Under the pieces are notes generated by a model. That model did not search any database. It worked only from the letters and a program-made list of their open reading frames with translations, and was not told where the DNA came from. A program made the translations under genes and the position numbers. From contig NZ_BHZC01000001.1 of assembly GCF_003865135.1 (NCBI RefSeq), positions 620,001 to 684,000 on the forward strand: a stretch of 64,000 nt of DNA, written 5' to 3'. Positions 51,049 through 59,496 of this stretch are shown here, piece by piece; the stretch's first letter is position 1; every line of letters begins with the position of its first letter. This DNA is from Streptomyces chrestomyceticus JCM 4735 (lineage in GTDB: Bacteria; Actinomycetota; Actinomycetes; Streptomycetales; Streptomycetaceae).

Positions 51049-51639
51049 ATGAAGATACGCCGTGCCCTTTCGGCCTCGGCGGCGACGGCCGTCCTGCTCC
51101 CGGTGGCGCTGGCCGCGGCGCCCGTCGCGCAGGCGGCTCCCGCCGAGGAGATGCCGCCCTGCCACGAGATCGGCGGGCACCACAACCAGGCGTTCGTGGG
51201 CCGGTCCTTCGGCGTACCCCAGTCGATCACTCTCGGCACCAAGTGGAACACCTTCAACGCCACCCTCACCAACACCTCGAAGAAGGAGATGAAGTCCTTC
51301 AGCCTCAGCGCCAAGGTGAGCAATCACGTCTACAACCCGGGCGAGCGCTACCTGAGCCCCTACGCCGACCTGCAGTACTGGGACCCGGCGCAGAAGGCGT
51401 GGAAGACGCTGCGGGAGGGCGAGGTCGCCTCGGGCGCCGTCCCGGGACCCAAGACGCTCAAGCCGCGTGAATCCGTCCACGTGCAACTGCGGTTCCGGGT
51501 CCGGGAGGGGCTGCCCCTGGGCGATCAGGCGTACGACGCGTACGCCTACCTGACCGGCACCTTCGTCGACCGCTACAACGGCATGGACTGCACGGTGAGC
51601 GATGTCGCCGGGGACACCTTCTTCATCCGGCAGAAGTAG
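51049..51639 (+). CDS. Secreted paralogue of the LAETG protein, unanchored
   Basis: A 196-aa exported protein. The signal peptide MKIRRALSASAATAVLLPVALAAAPVAQA is nearly that of the upstream gene. The mature part is only the two-Cys beta domain: CHEIGGHHNQAF, WNTFNATLTNTSKKEMKSFSLSAKVSN, LQYWDPAQKAWKTLREGEVASGAVPG and DCTVSDVAGDTFFIRQ. It lacks linker and LAxTG, so it is released. A 65-nt gap from the upstream stop suggests co-transcription of an anchored and a free form. Role unknown. Confidence 0.8.
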   Translation: MKIRRALSASAATAVLLPVALAAAPVAQAAPAEEMPPCHEIGGHHNQAFVGRSFGVPQSITLGTKWNTFNATLTNTSKKEMKSFSLSAKVSNHVYNPGERYLSPYADLQYWDPAQKAWKTLREGEVASGAVPGPKTLKPRESVHVQLRFRVREGLPLGDQAYDAYAYLTGTFVDRYNGMDCTVSDVAGDTFFIRQK

Positions 51640-51661
51640 GTCACCGGCCCGTGCACGGCCC

Positions 51662-51705
51662 GACGGCCCGTACCCGACCGGTCTTCCGGCCGGGTACGGG
51701 CCGTC
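51662..51705. terminator. Strong bidirectional terminator
   Basis: A 15-bp arm GACGGCCCGTACCCG (51662-51676) pairs with CGGGTACGGGCCGTC (51691-51705). One mismatch and a CCGG-TCTT-CCGG tip follow. It fills the gap between the convergent secreted-protein and sensor-kinase genes. Confidence 0.88.
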
Positions 51706-52953
51706 TCACAGCGGCAGCACGACGCGGACGGTCAGTCCGCCGCCCTCGCGGGGTGTCGCCGTGGTGGTGCCGTCGTGGGCGCGTACCGCCGAGCGCACGA
51801 TGGTGAGGCCGAGGCCGGCGCCCTTGTCGCTGCCGGTGCGTTCCGTGCGCAGGCGCCGGAACGGCTCGAAGAGGTTCTCCACCTCGTAGGCCGGGACGGC
51901 CGGGCCGGTGTTGGAGACCACCAGCACCGCACAGCCCTGCTGCGGCTCGGTCGTCACCTCCACCCACCCGTCCTGGGGCACGTTGTAGCGCACCGCGTTC
52001 TGTACGAGGTTGAGCGCGATGCGCTCCAGCAGGACGCCGTTGCCCTGGACGAACGCCTGCCGGCGCACGCCGCGCATCTCCACGCCCTTGGCCTGCGCCT
52101 CGGTACGGGCCTGGTCGACGGCCTGCGAGGCCACCTCGGCCAGATCCACCGGCTTCTTGTCCACGATCTTGTTCTCGCTGCGCGCCAGCAGCAGCAATCC
52201 CTCCACCAACTGCTCACTGCGCTCATTGGTGGCCAGCAGCGTCTTGCCGAGCTGCGCCAGCTCCGGCGAGGCCCCCGGATCGGCGAGCTGCACCTCCAGC
52301 AGCGTCCGGTTGATCGCCAGCGGCGTGCGCAGCTCGTGCGAGGCGTTGGCGACGAAGCGGCGCTGCGACTCGAAGGCCCGGTCCAGCCGGTCCAGCATCT
52401 CGTCGAAGGTGTCGGCCAGCTCCTTGAGCTCGTCGTCCGGACCGCCCAGCTCGATCCGGCGGTGCAGGTCCGAACCTGCCACCCGCTGCGCGGTACGGGT
52501 GATCCGCCCCAACGGCGACAGCACCCGCCCCGCCATCGCGTACCCGAAGGCGAACGCGACGACCGTCAGCCCCAGCAACGCCAGCAGGGAACGGTTGAGG
52601 AAGGTCTGGAGCACCGAGGCGCGCTGCTCGCGGAGGCAGTTGCTGATGGCCGCGTTGATGTCGTCGACCGTGGCGACCGCAGGAAGGTCCCGGCAGTTCA
52701 CGTTGCCCAGGCTGATGTCCGAACCGAAGACCTGGAACTCCGGGGTGCCTTCCTTGAGGGTGTTCGCCGCGAACATGTAGATGATGGCGAGCAGCACGAC
52801 GCCGGCCATCAGGAACATGCCGCCGTACAGCAGCGTGAGCCGTATCCGGATGGTCGGCCGGAACCACCGCACCGGCCGGAGCGCGGGCTCCGGGCCGGCG
52901 GGAGGCTTCGGAGGCAGGGCCACCGGCGGGTGCGGCTCGGCGGGGACAGGCAC
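51706..52953 (-). CDS. Sensor histidine kinase, orphan
   Basis: A 415-aa kinase with two membrane helices (about 38-62 and 123-145) around an extracytoplasmic loop of about 60 residues containing two Cys (NVNCRDLP and SNCLREQ), probably a disulfide. Then come a HAMP domain, the phospho-acceptor box ANASHELRTPLAINRTLLE, the N box ALNLVQNAVRYNVP and the G box GSDKGAGLGLTIVR. It belongs to the EnvZ/CseC-like group. No response regulator gene is adjacent, which is unusual for this class. Short direct repeats lie upstream of its start. Confidence 0.87.
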   Translation of the reverse strand: MPVPAEPHPPVALPPKPPAGPEPALRPVRWFRPTIRIRLTLLYGGMFLMAGVVLLAIIYMFAANTLKEGTPEFQVFGSDISLGNVNCRDLPAVATVDDINAAISNCLREQRASVLQTFLNRSLLALLGLTVVAFAFGYAMAGRVLSPLGRITRTAQRVAGSDLHRRIELGGPDDELKELADTFDEMLDRLDRAFESQRRFVANASHELRTPLAINRTLLEVQLADPGASPELAQLGKTLLATNERSEQLVEGLLLLARSENKIVDKKPVDLAEVASQAVDQARTEAQAKGVEMRGVRRQAFVQGNGVLLERIALNLVQNAVRYNVPQDGWVEVTTEPQQGCAVLVVSNTGPAVPAYEVENLFEPFRRLRTERTGSDKGAGLGLTIVRSAVRAHDGTTTATPREGGGLTVRVVLPL

Positions 52954-53051
52954 GGCGGTCAGCCCCGGCAGTCCCGCAGAACGGACAAGGCAACCGATAT
53001 GGGGACAGGGACGGGAAACGAGCCCACTGCTGATCCTTCCTCAGGTGTTGC

Positions 53052-53085
53052 GCAGTACGGCAGTAAACGGCAGTACGGCAGTACG
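53052..53085. repeat. Direct repeats upstream of the sensor kinase gene
   Basis: GCAGTACG occurs three times and GCAGTAAACG once in tandem, about 100-130 nt upstream of the kinase start. It could be a response-regulator box or a simple slippage array. Confidence 0.5.
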
Positions 53086-53183
53086 CGGCGGTGCAAAGCC
53101 TGCCCATCCTGCACGGAAGTGCGGTAAATCGGCTGTAAGCATGGCCCGGCGCCGCTCGCGCGGACGAGGAGGACGCGGGCACG

Positions 53184-54017
53184 TCAGACGATGCGTACCG
53201 TCTGGTTGCGGCCTTCGTCGATACGGGCCCAGTCCAAGGAGATCAGGAAGCGGCTCTGCCCGGTCAGGTCCTTCGCCGCGACGGTGACGGGCGGTCGGCC
53301 GCGGTACAACTTGATCTCGCCCGTGCCGGTGGCGAGGTGGTCGAGGATGTCCCGCAGCCTGCCGGCCCCGAAGCCGGTGGCCTGCTTCAGCCGTTGCAGT
53401 GTCGTGATGAACTGCGCGGGGCGGCCGAGCGTGTGGGTGATGTGGTGCAGCAGGGCGCGTTCGGCCGGTCCGGAGTCCTGCACCCGCCGGAGGCTCCGGA
53501 GGCGTCCGAGGAGCTCTTCCGGCAGTCGCAGCACGTCCTCCGGCCGGGGGAAGCAGTCGGGCATCGTCCACCGCCCGTCCTCGCACCGGGCGATCCCCAG
53601 GCGCTCCATGACCGTCGCCAGGTCCCGCACGGTGGACGGTGCCGGGAGACCCGCCGCGCGCAGCGCCTCTTCGCACCACGCGCGGTGCGTCTGCGCGTCC
53701 GCCGTGATCCGCGCGGCCTCCTCGGGGCTGTCCGCTGCCTCCACGGCCTCCGCGTCCGGCCATACCAGCGGCGATTCCAGTCCCTGGCCGCCGATACCGC
53801 GCGGGGCACGCCGCGGGTCGTCGCCGAAGACCAGTACGGCGACGGCGTCGAGGTCACCCCTCAATTGCCGGGCGGTCGCGGTGCTCAACAGCATGACCGC
53901 CCACATGGCCTGGTGGAGCGGCATGACGACGGGCCAGCCGCTCTCGAACCAGTCGTTGTGGATGCACAGGGAGCCGTCACCCGGCAGGGTGGGAGCGTCG
54001 GTGGTCTCAGCAGACAT
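53184..54017 (-). CDS. Hypothetical protein, possibly DUF6042
   Basis: A 277-aa soluble protein. It opens GSLCIHNDWFESGWPVVMPLHQAMWAVMLLSTA, which I tentatively place in the Streptomyces DUF6042 group. The C-terminal half is helical, with HHITHTLGRPAQFITTLQRLKQATGFGAGRLRDILDHLATGTGEIKLYRG, reminiscent of a winged helix. Function unknown. AAGGAG lies 6 nt before ATG 54017. It follows the FUSC gene on the same strand after 116 nt. Confidence 0.68.
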   Translation of the reverse strand: MSAETTDAPTLPGDGSLCIHNDWFESGWPVVMPLHQAMWAVMLLSTATARQLRGDLDAVAVLVFGDDPRRAPRGIGGQGLESPLVWPDAEAVEAADSPEEAARITADAQTHRAWCEEALRAAGLPAPSTVRDLATVMERLGIARCEDGRWTMPDCFPRPEDVLRLPEELLGRLRSLRRVQDSGPAERALLHHITHTLGRPAQFITTLQRLKQATGFGAGRLRDILDHLATGTGEIKLYRGRPPVTVAAKDLTGQSRFLISLDWARIDEGRNQTVRIV

Positions 54018-54133
54018 GTCGTTCTCCTTGTCGGTTGAAAGGACTAACGACGGCGGCGGCGCACGGTGCTGGTGCCGGACGGCTGCAAACATCACCCGGA
54101 CAGGTCCGCACCTGGGGGAATCCGGCACGGTGG

Positions 54134-55384
54134 TCACGCCTCGTCGACCTGCTGCTGGAGTACGTCACAGGTGTACTGGAACTCGTCCATCAGCCGGGTG
54201 GCCTCCACCACGAGCACTCCGTAGGGGTAGGCGGGGTCGGTCAGCGGCAGCCCGTCCTCCTCGGCCTGTTCGGTCACCTTGCGGCAGCACTCCTGGGCCC
54301 GGTCCGCCAGACCGCACAGTTCGCCGGCCTGGTCGGACAGCGATTCCTCGGTCAGCTCCCCCAGGACCTGGGTGATCCGGGAGATGGACTCCAGGAAGTC
54401 GGCGTAGCCGCGCAGGAAGCGCCGGTCCCGTTCGGCGCCGTCCTGGCGCCATTGATCGAGGCTGCGGGTGAGCGAGGCCATCTGGTACATGGTCCGCTCC
54501 AGTGCCTTGAGCACCGTGCCGTACCCCTCGAAGCCCTTACGGCCCCGGTGGCGGCCCAGGCGGTTGCGCGGGTTGTAGTAGAGGCTCTCGCGCGCCGTCC
54601 GCAGCCCGTTCTCGGCCTGGTTGATCAGCCCGCCGGTCTGTTCGGCGCGGCTGCGCCAGTGGCTGATGCGCTCCTCCTCCATCTCGCCCTCCCGCATCGC
54701 CGGGTACATGTCACTGACCAGGTCGCACAGGGCGCGGGCGAGGGTGTGGATGCCGTGTTCGGCGCTGCGGTAGCGCAGGGGCGGGACCAGGGCGACGTTG
54801 ACGATCACGCCGACGCCGCACCCGATGAGGACCAGCAGGATGATCTGTCCCAGGTGAGTGATCTTATCGATCCCGGCCGGTGCCGAGACATAGGTGGAGA
54901 AGGCGAAGAAGGCCGCCGTCGCCACCTGGGAGCCCTGCGACCCGAGGGCCGGCCACCGGCCGATGGTGAGCGCCACCACCGCCACGAGGGCGAAGGTGAG
55001 CAGGTCCGGGCCGGCCAGGTACCCGAGGACGGCCTGCACGGCGACGCCGGTCGCCACCGCCCCCACGTACCGCAGCAACTGCAGCAGGGACTGGTACACC
55101 GTCACCTGCATGATCAGGACGGCGGAGAACGGCGCGAACGCCGGCGACTCCGCGTCGAGCACGTTGTAGGAGAACACCCAGGCGACGGTCGCCGCCAGCG
55201 TGCTCTTGCCGATGAGCAGCAGCGTGTGACGCTCGTGTCCCGCCGAGCCCCAGGCCCGGGTCCACCACTGCCGCACCCGGGCGAAGCGCCCCTGCTCGGC
55301 GGGCTGCTCGCGGTGGCCTTGCGAAGTGCCTTGCCGTGCGGGCCCGCGCTGTACGGGCTCTTGCTTCCGCGACTGACCGGCCAT
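54134..55384 (-). CDS. FUSC/aromatic acid exporter-family membrane protein
   Basis: A 416-aa protein. About six membrane helices lie between residues 50 and 200 (TLLLIGKSTLAATVAWVFSY, FAPFSAVLIMQVTVYQSLLQLLRYVGAVATGVAVQAVL, IILLVLIGCGVGVIVNVALVPP). A long cytoplasmic helical region follows. The FAPFSAVLIMQVTVYQS stretch is the ArAE/FUSC signature. Relatives such as AaeB export aromatic acids. ATG 55384 with GAAGAGGAACGGAGC upstream is preferred to further upstream starts. It follows the sigma-factor gene on the same strand. Confidence 0.82.
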   Translation of the reverse strand: MAGQSRKQEPVQRGPARQGTSQGHREQPAEQGRFARVRQWWTRAWGSAGHERHTLLLIGKSTLAATVAWVFSYNVLDAESPAFAPFSAVLIMQVTVYQSLLQLLRYVGAVATGVAVQAVLGYLAGPDLLTFALVAVVALTIGRWPALGSQGSQVATAAFFAFSTYVSAPAGIDKITHLGQIILLVLIGCGVGVIVNVALVPPLRYRSAEHGIHTLARALCDLVSDMYPAMREGEMEEERISHWRSRAEQTGGLINQAENGLRTARESLYYNPRNRLGRHRGRKGFEGYGTVLKALERTMYQMASLTRSLDQWRQDGAERDRRFLRGYADFLESISRITQVLGELTEESLSDQAGELCGLADRAQECCRKVTEQAEEDGLPLTDPAYPYGVLVVEATRLMDEFQYTCDVLQQQVDEA

Positions 55385-55534
55385 GCATGCTCCGTTCCTC
55401 TTCCGGTCCGCTTCTGTCGGTGGACCGTACGTTTTCACTCGGTACCCCGTCGGCGCGGCCACACCTCCTGCCTCGTCCGTCCCGGCAGCTCGGGAGCAGG
55501 GCGGAATCAGGGGACGGGACGGGAGGTGTGGCCG

Positions 55535-55550
55535 CGTACGGCGCCGTACG
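55535..55550 (-). terminator. 16-bp palindrome downstream of the sigma-factor gene
   Basis: CGTACGGC meets GCCGTACG head to head, 5 nt after the sigma-factor stop. It is short for a terminator and could also be a regulator site upstream of the FUSC gene. Confidence 0.4.
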
Positions 55551-55555
55551 GTTGC

Positions 55556-56383
55556 TCAGGCGGCCTTGCGGTACTGCCCCGCCGGGGTCCGGGTCGCCTC
55601 CGTACGGATCCGGGCCAGCGCCCGGTTGAGCAGGCGGGAGACATGCATCTGCGACACGCCCAGTTCGGCGGCGATGGCGCTCTGCGTCATGTCCTCGAAG
55701 AACCGCAGGTACAGGATGCGGCGGTCCCGTTCGGGCAGCCGGGCCAGCACCGGTTTGACCGTCTCGCGGTCCTCGACGAGCGCGAAGGCGTCTTCGAGCG
55801 CGCCGAGGACGTGCAGCAGGGTGTGCTCGTCACCGCCTTCGCCGCCGTGGTCGAGGGCGGCGTCCAGGGACAGCGACCGGTAGCTCTCCAGCGCCCGCAG
55901 CCCGAGCGTGACGTCCTGCTCGGACAGGCCGGTGTGCGCGGCGATCTGTTCGGCGCCGGGCGTGCGCCCGTCCAGGGTGGTGCTGAGTTCCTTGACCGCG
56001 AGACGGACCTTGTTGCGCAGTTCCTGGATGCGGCGCGGCACGTGCACGTGCCAGGTGTGGTCGCGGAAGTGCCGCTTGAGCTCGCCCGTGATGGTGGGCA
56101 CGGCGAACTGCTCGAACGCGTCCGCGCGGTCCGGGTCGAAGCGGTCGACGGCCTTGACCAGGCCGAGGGCGGCGACCTGCTTCAGGTCGTCGAGGTGTTC
56201 GCCGCGTTCCCGCAGCCGGTACGCGAGACGGTGGGCCATCGGCAGCCAGGCGGTGATGACGCGCCGGCGTATCTGCTCCTTGACCGGCCCGTCCTCCAGC
56301 GTTGCCAGCAGCCGGAACTCGTCGCTGGTGTCGACATCCTTGGCACCGCGCTCATGGGGGCGCGCGGTCGCGGGGGTGGCCAT
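55556..56383 (-). CDS. SigB/SigF-type RNA polymerase sigma factor
   Basis: A 275-aa sigma-70 of the SigB/F/G group. Region 2 has LKQVAALGLVKAVDRFDPDRADAFEQFAVPTITGELKRHFRDHTWHVHVPRR, the near-invariant core of the group. Region 3 is ELSTTLDGRTPGAEQIAAHTGLSEQDVTLGL, and region 4 is LPERDRRILYLRFFEDMTQSAIAAELGVSQMHVSRLLNRALARIR. These factors run stress and sporulation programmes in Streptomyces and are usually held by anti-sigma kinases; none lies beside it. AAAGGAGAG precedes ATG. The 303-nt gap upstream (56384-56686) shows no gene. Confidence 0.92.
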   Translation of the reverse strand: MATPATARPHERGAKDVDTSDEFRLLATLEDGPVKEQIRRRVITAWLPMAHRLAYRLRERGEHLDDLKQVAALGLVKAVDRFDPDRADAFEQFAVPTITGELKRHFRDHTWHVHVPRRIQELRNKVRLAVKELSTTLDGRTPGAEQIAAHTGLSEQDVTLGLRALESYRSLSLDAALDHGGEGGDEHTLLHVLGALEDAFALVEDRETVKPVLARLPERDRRILYLRFFEDMTQSAIAAELGVSQMHVSRLLNRALARIRTEATRTPAGQYRKAA

Positions 56384-56686
56384 CGCCGGCTCTCCTTTAC
56401 CGCTTCACTCGGGTGGTCACAGGCAGGCGGGAGGCCGGTCCGGAAAACGGCAGACGGGCCCCTCGGCCTGGAAAAGGGAAGGGTGCCTACGGTTCCGAAG
56501 CACTGCCGCTCGTGTGTCCCGGCCGGCTGGCCTTACACCCGGTATGCGTGCGGTATCGCTGTGGTGTGAGTCACGGAGCTGGCGCCCCCTGCCGGACGGC
56601 CCCGCGGTACGGCCGCCTCGTCGGACGGCCGGCGCGTTTCGCGGCCACCCCGCCGCACGCGCGCCGCACCGGCGCCCCGCTACCGG

Positions 56687-57604
56687 CTACCGGCGCAGCA
56701 ACGCCTCCGCGACGGTGACCTGCGACGGGGCGAGTGCCGTCGCCCCGTCCTCGATGTCCCACAGGGAGTTCTGCAGCAGCCGGCCCAGCGTCCAACCGGC
56801 CGCCCGCTCACGGTCCAGCCCGAGCGCCTCGGTGAGCAGGTCGAACCGGCGGCGCACCACGCGGTGCGCCCGGCCCGTCGCGGCGATCTCCTCCCACCGG
56901 CTGTCCAGGGCGGGCCACAGGTCGAAGCCGGGGTCGCCGGCCAGCGGTTCCGGGTCGATGGCGAGCCACGGTTCGCGCTCCCCGGCCAGCACGTTGTCGT
57001 GGTGCAGGTCCCAGTGCAGCAACCGGTCCCCCGGCTCGCCGGCCAGGTCGGCCACCACCGAGGCCCAGCGCCGCAGGTGCCGGCGGTCGGCGGGGTCGGA
57101 CAGCGCCGTCACCGCCCCGGGCGTCCGCTCCAGCATGCCGGCGGCGATGTCGCCGAGTCCGCGCAGGCCCGCCGGGGCGGGGACGGCGACGAGGCGCCGC
57201 AGCAGTCCGGCCAGGATGGCCGTCGCGGTGTCGTCGTCCGCGACGGAGGCGAGCGTACGGGCTCCGTCCAGCCGTTCCAGCAGCATGACGCCGCCCGTCC
57301 GGTCGTGCGCGATCAGCCGTACGGCGCCGTCACCGTTCCAGGTGCGCAGTCCGACCAGTGCGGCGTCGGTCTCCTCCGTGGGGAGCTGGCACCGCAGGAC
57401 GGCGCGCGTCCCGTCCGTACGCACGACCGGCAGGACGAGCGAGGCCATCCCGGACCGGGCCCCGCCGTCCCGCCTCAGTTCCCAGCGCTCCAGGAACTCC
57501 GCGACCTGGGCGGGCAGGGCGGCGAGCCAGGCCCGTCCGGCGTCGCTCTTGCCGTACGACGCGGTCAGCGCGTCCGGGACGTCGACGCTTTCCGAGGTGC
57601 TCAT
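56687..57604 (-). CDS. Aminoglycoside phosphotransferase-family kinase, APH(6)-like
   Basis: A 305-aa APH-fold protein. The catalytic Brenner motif is LLHWDLHHDNVLAGE and the metal-binding Asp lies in WLAIDPEPLAGDPGFDLWPAL, the exact layout of streptomycin 6-kinases (HWDLHxxNVL...IDPKP). The ATP-binding half has ARSGMASLVLPVVRTDGTRAVLRCQ. Actinobacteria carry many such kinases without proven resistance roles, so the substrate is open. It is a single gene; no streptomycin biosynthesis genes are nearby. Confidence 0.82.
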   Translation of the reverse strand: MSTSESVDVPDALTASYGKSDAGRAWLAALPAQVAEFLERWELRRDGGARSGMASLVLPVVRTDGTRAVLRCQLPTEETDAALVGLRTWNGDGAVRLIAHDRTGGVMLLERLDGARTLASVADDDTATAILAGLLRRLVAVPAPAGLRGLGDIAAGMLERTPGAVTALSDPADRRHLRRWASVVADLAGEPGDRLLHWDLHHDNVLAGEREPWLAIDPEPLAGDPGFDLWPALDSRWEEIAATGRAHRVVRRRFDLLTEALGLDRERAAGWTLGRLLQNSLWDIEDGATALAPSQVTVAEALLRR

Positions 57605-57749
57605 CGGGGAGGTTCCTTATGCCGGGGTCTGGGCCGGGGCCGGGCCGGGGCCGCCGGGCCGTGACTGCCGGGGCCGGGCCCGGGGACCGCGCCGCGAACC
57701 TACCGGACTTCCGCGCGGCGCGATCATGGGTGGTGGCTTTCCGGCCACG

Positions 57750-59099
57750 TCAGGGGCGGCGCTCGGTGACGGTCATGGGGATGCGGTCGGCCGCCGCCAC
57801 CGCCGAGGCGATCTCCTTCGGGGTGTGGCCGGGTACGGGGACGAGCTTCCACTTCGGGAGCCAGGTGGCCAGGGCGATGGTCGCCTCGGTGTAGATGAAC
57901 TGGTCGCCGAGGCACTTGCGGTTGCCGGCCCCGAAGGGGATGAACGTCTCGCGGCCGAGGCCGGCTTCCCGCTGCCGCTCGGGCAGCCACCGGTCGGGGT
58001 CGAAGCGGTCGGCGTGGGCGTAGACGTTCGGGTCGCGGTGCAGGGCGTAGAGGCTGAAGGCGACCTCGGTGCCGGCCGGCAGCCGCACGCCGTTCAGGAC
58101 CACCGGTTCGGTGGCCCGGCGCATGAGGAGGGTGACCCCGTGCAGGCGGATCACCTCGTCCAGGACCCGGCGGACGGTCGGCAGGCGGGGCACGTCCTCG
58201 ACGGTCACCGGGCGGTCGCCGACGGTCTCCGCGATCTCCGCCACCACCTGCCGTTCCACCTCGGGGTGCCCGGCCAGTTCGTGGAAGGCCCAGGCGAGGG
58301 TGCCCGCCGTGGTCTCGGCGCCGGCGAAGAGGATGGTGCTCAGCTCGTCCCGTACCTCGGTGTCGGACAGCCGGTCGCCCTCCGCGAGCAGCAGCGACAG
58401 CAGGTCGTCGTGGCCGGTGTGCTGTTCGGTGCGCGCGGTCCTGATCACCTCGTCGATGACCTGGCGCAGCTCGGCGACCGCGGCGTCGAACTCGCGGTTG
58501 GGGCGGATCGGCAGCCGGTCGAGGATCTTCGGGGAGGCCGCGCGGAGCAGCAGGTTCTTCAGGGCGATCGGCAGGTTTCTGCGGATGGCCTCCACCGCGG
58601 GCCGGCCGATGTCGGAGGAGAACATGGTGGAGGCCAGCGTCTCGATGCTGAAGGCGGCCATCTCGTGGGCCACGTCGAGCTCCTGACCGGCCGTCCACCG
58701 GTCGGAGACGGCGAGGGCGTTGCGCCGCATCGTGTCGGAGTAGGCCGCGATGCGCTCCTTGGCGAACATCGGCTGGATGAGCCGCCGGTGCGCGCGGTGC
58801 AGTTCGCCGTTGGCGTTGGCCAGGCCGTTGCCCGCGAGGGGCCGCAGCCGGTCGAAGAAACGTCCCTTCTCGAAGGAGCGGGCCTGGCGCACCGTCACCT
58901 CGTGGACGACCTCGGCGGATGTCGCGACGTAGATGGGCATCGTGCCGAGGTTCAGGCGTACGAGCTCGCCGTGCGCCCGCAGGGACGTCATGAACCCGAA
59001 CGGATCGCGCCACAAGCTCACCGCGTGCCCGAGCAGCGGCACCGCTCCGGGCGCGCGCGGGACCGACTCCGTACCGACCGACTGCTCCGCTACTGCCAC
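57750..59099 (-). CDS. Cytochrome P450 (CYP102/CYP170-like class)
   Basis: A 449-aa P450. The proline-rich start is PRAPGAVPLLGHAVSLWRDPFGFM, the I-helix LFAGAETTAGTLAW, the ExxR is DEVIRLHGV, and the heme loop FIPFGAGNRKCLGDQF. The overall form resembles terpene-tailoring P450s of Streptomyces (CYP170 and PtlI relatives) rather than CYP105/107. No terpene synthase is nearby, so the substrate is unknown. GTG 59099 has AAAGGA upstream. It diverges from the CYP157-like gene. Confidence 0.9.
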   Translation of the reverse strand: MAVAEQSVGTESVPRAPGAVPLLGHAVSLWRDPFGFMTSLRAHGELVRLNLGTMPIYVATSAEVVHEVTVRQARSFEKGRFFDRLRPLAGNGLANANGELHRAHRRLIQPMFAKERIAAYSDTMRRNALAVSDRWTAGQELDVAHEMAAFSIETLASTMFSSDIGRPAVEAIRRNLPIALKNLLLRAASPKILDRLPIRPNREFDAAVAELRQVIDEVIRTARTEQHTGHDDLLSLLLAEGDRLSDTEVRDELSTILFAGAETTAGTLAWAFHELAGHPEVERQVVAEIAETVGDRPVTVEDVPRLPTVRRVLDEVIRLHGVTLLMRRATEPVVLNGVRLPAGTEVAFSLYALHRDPNVYAHADRFDPDRWLPERQREAGLGRETFIPFGAGNRKCLGDQFIYTEATIALATWLPKWKLVPVPGHTPKEIASAVAAADRIPMTVTERRP

Positions 59100-59496
59100 G
59101 ACTCGTCCTTTGCTCGGGCGGAGCGCCGCACCGGGAGGTACGGCGCACGCCGGCGGGCCGGAGCGGGCGAGGCACCGTCAGAGGCGGTGCGGAGTGGCGG
59201 CGTTGTGCCCGCCGCGCTTCCGTGGTGCCGCACCGACATCGCTGGCCCCTCCGTTCCGGTTACCGGCCATCCATCATGATCAATTGTCCGGCAGGTGCCG
59301 TAAAGGGGGCGTCCCGGGCCGGTTTCCGCCCCGGAGGGACCGTTCACCTCCTCCTCGCGTGCCCTTTCCGGCCCGTTCCGTTCGGCCCCGTGCCGCCCGG
59401 CCGCAGGGCACGCGGACCGTGTACGGGCTGGGTACGGGAGCGCCATGCCCCGGAGATATGCTGCGCGTTGCCCCGCCGCTGCTTCTCGGAGGACCT
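59100..59496. other. Divergent region between two P450 genes
   Basis: About 400 bases with no supported gene. A near-palindromic AT-rich patch around ATCATGATCAATTG (59274-59287) stands out against the GC-rich background and may mark a promoter or operator. Confidence 0.4.

Noticed and set aside
54035..56569. An 844-codon plus-strand open frame
   Set aside because: Antisense shadow of the FUSC and sigma-factor genes; the translation is low-complexity with no motifs.
13270..57604. An aminoglycoside resistance or biosynthesis locus, based on the ANT-like and APH(6)-like genes
   Set aside because: The two genes are over 40 kb apart, and no aminoglycoside biosynthesis genes are present. Both families are common in Streptomyces without resistance roles.
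55908..59279. An open frame of over 1100 codons on the plus strand
   Set aside because: It runs antisense to the sigma factor, APH-like kinase and P450 genes, all of which have clear family motifs on the minus strand.
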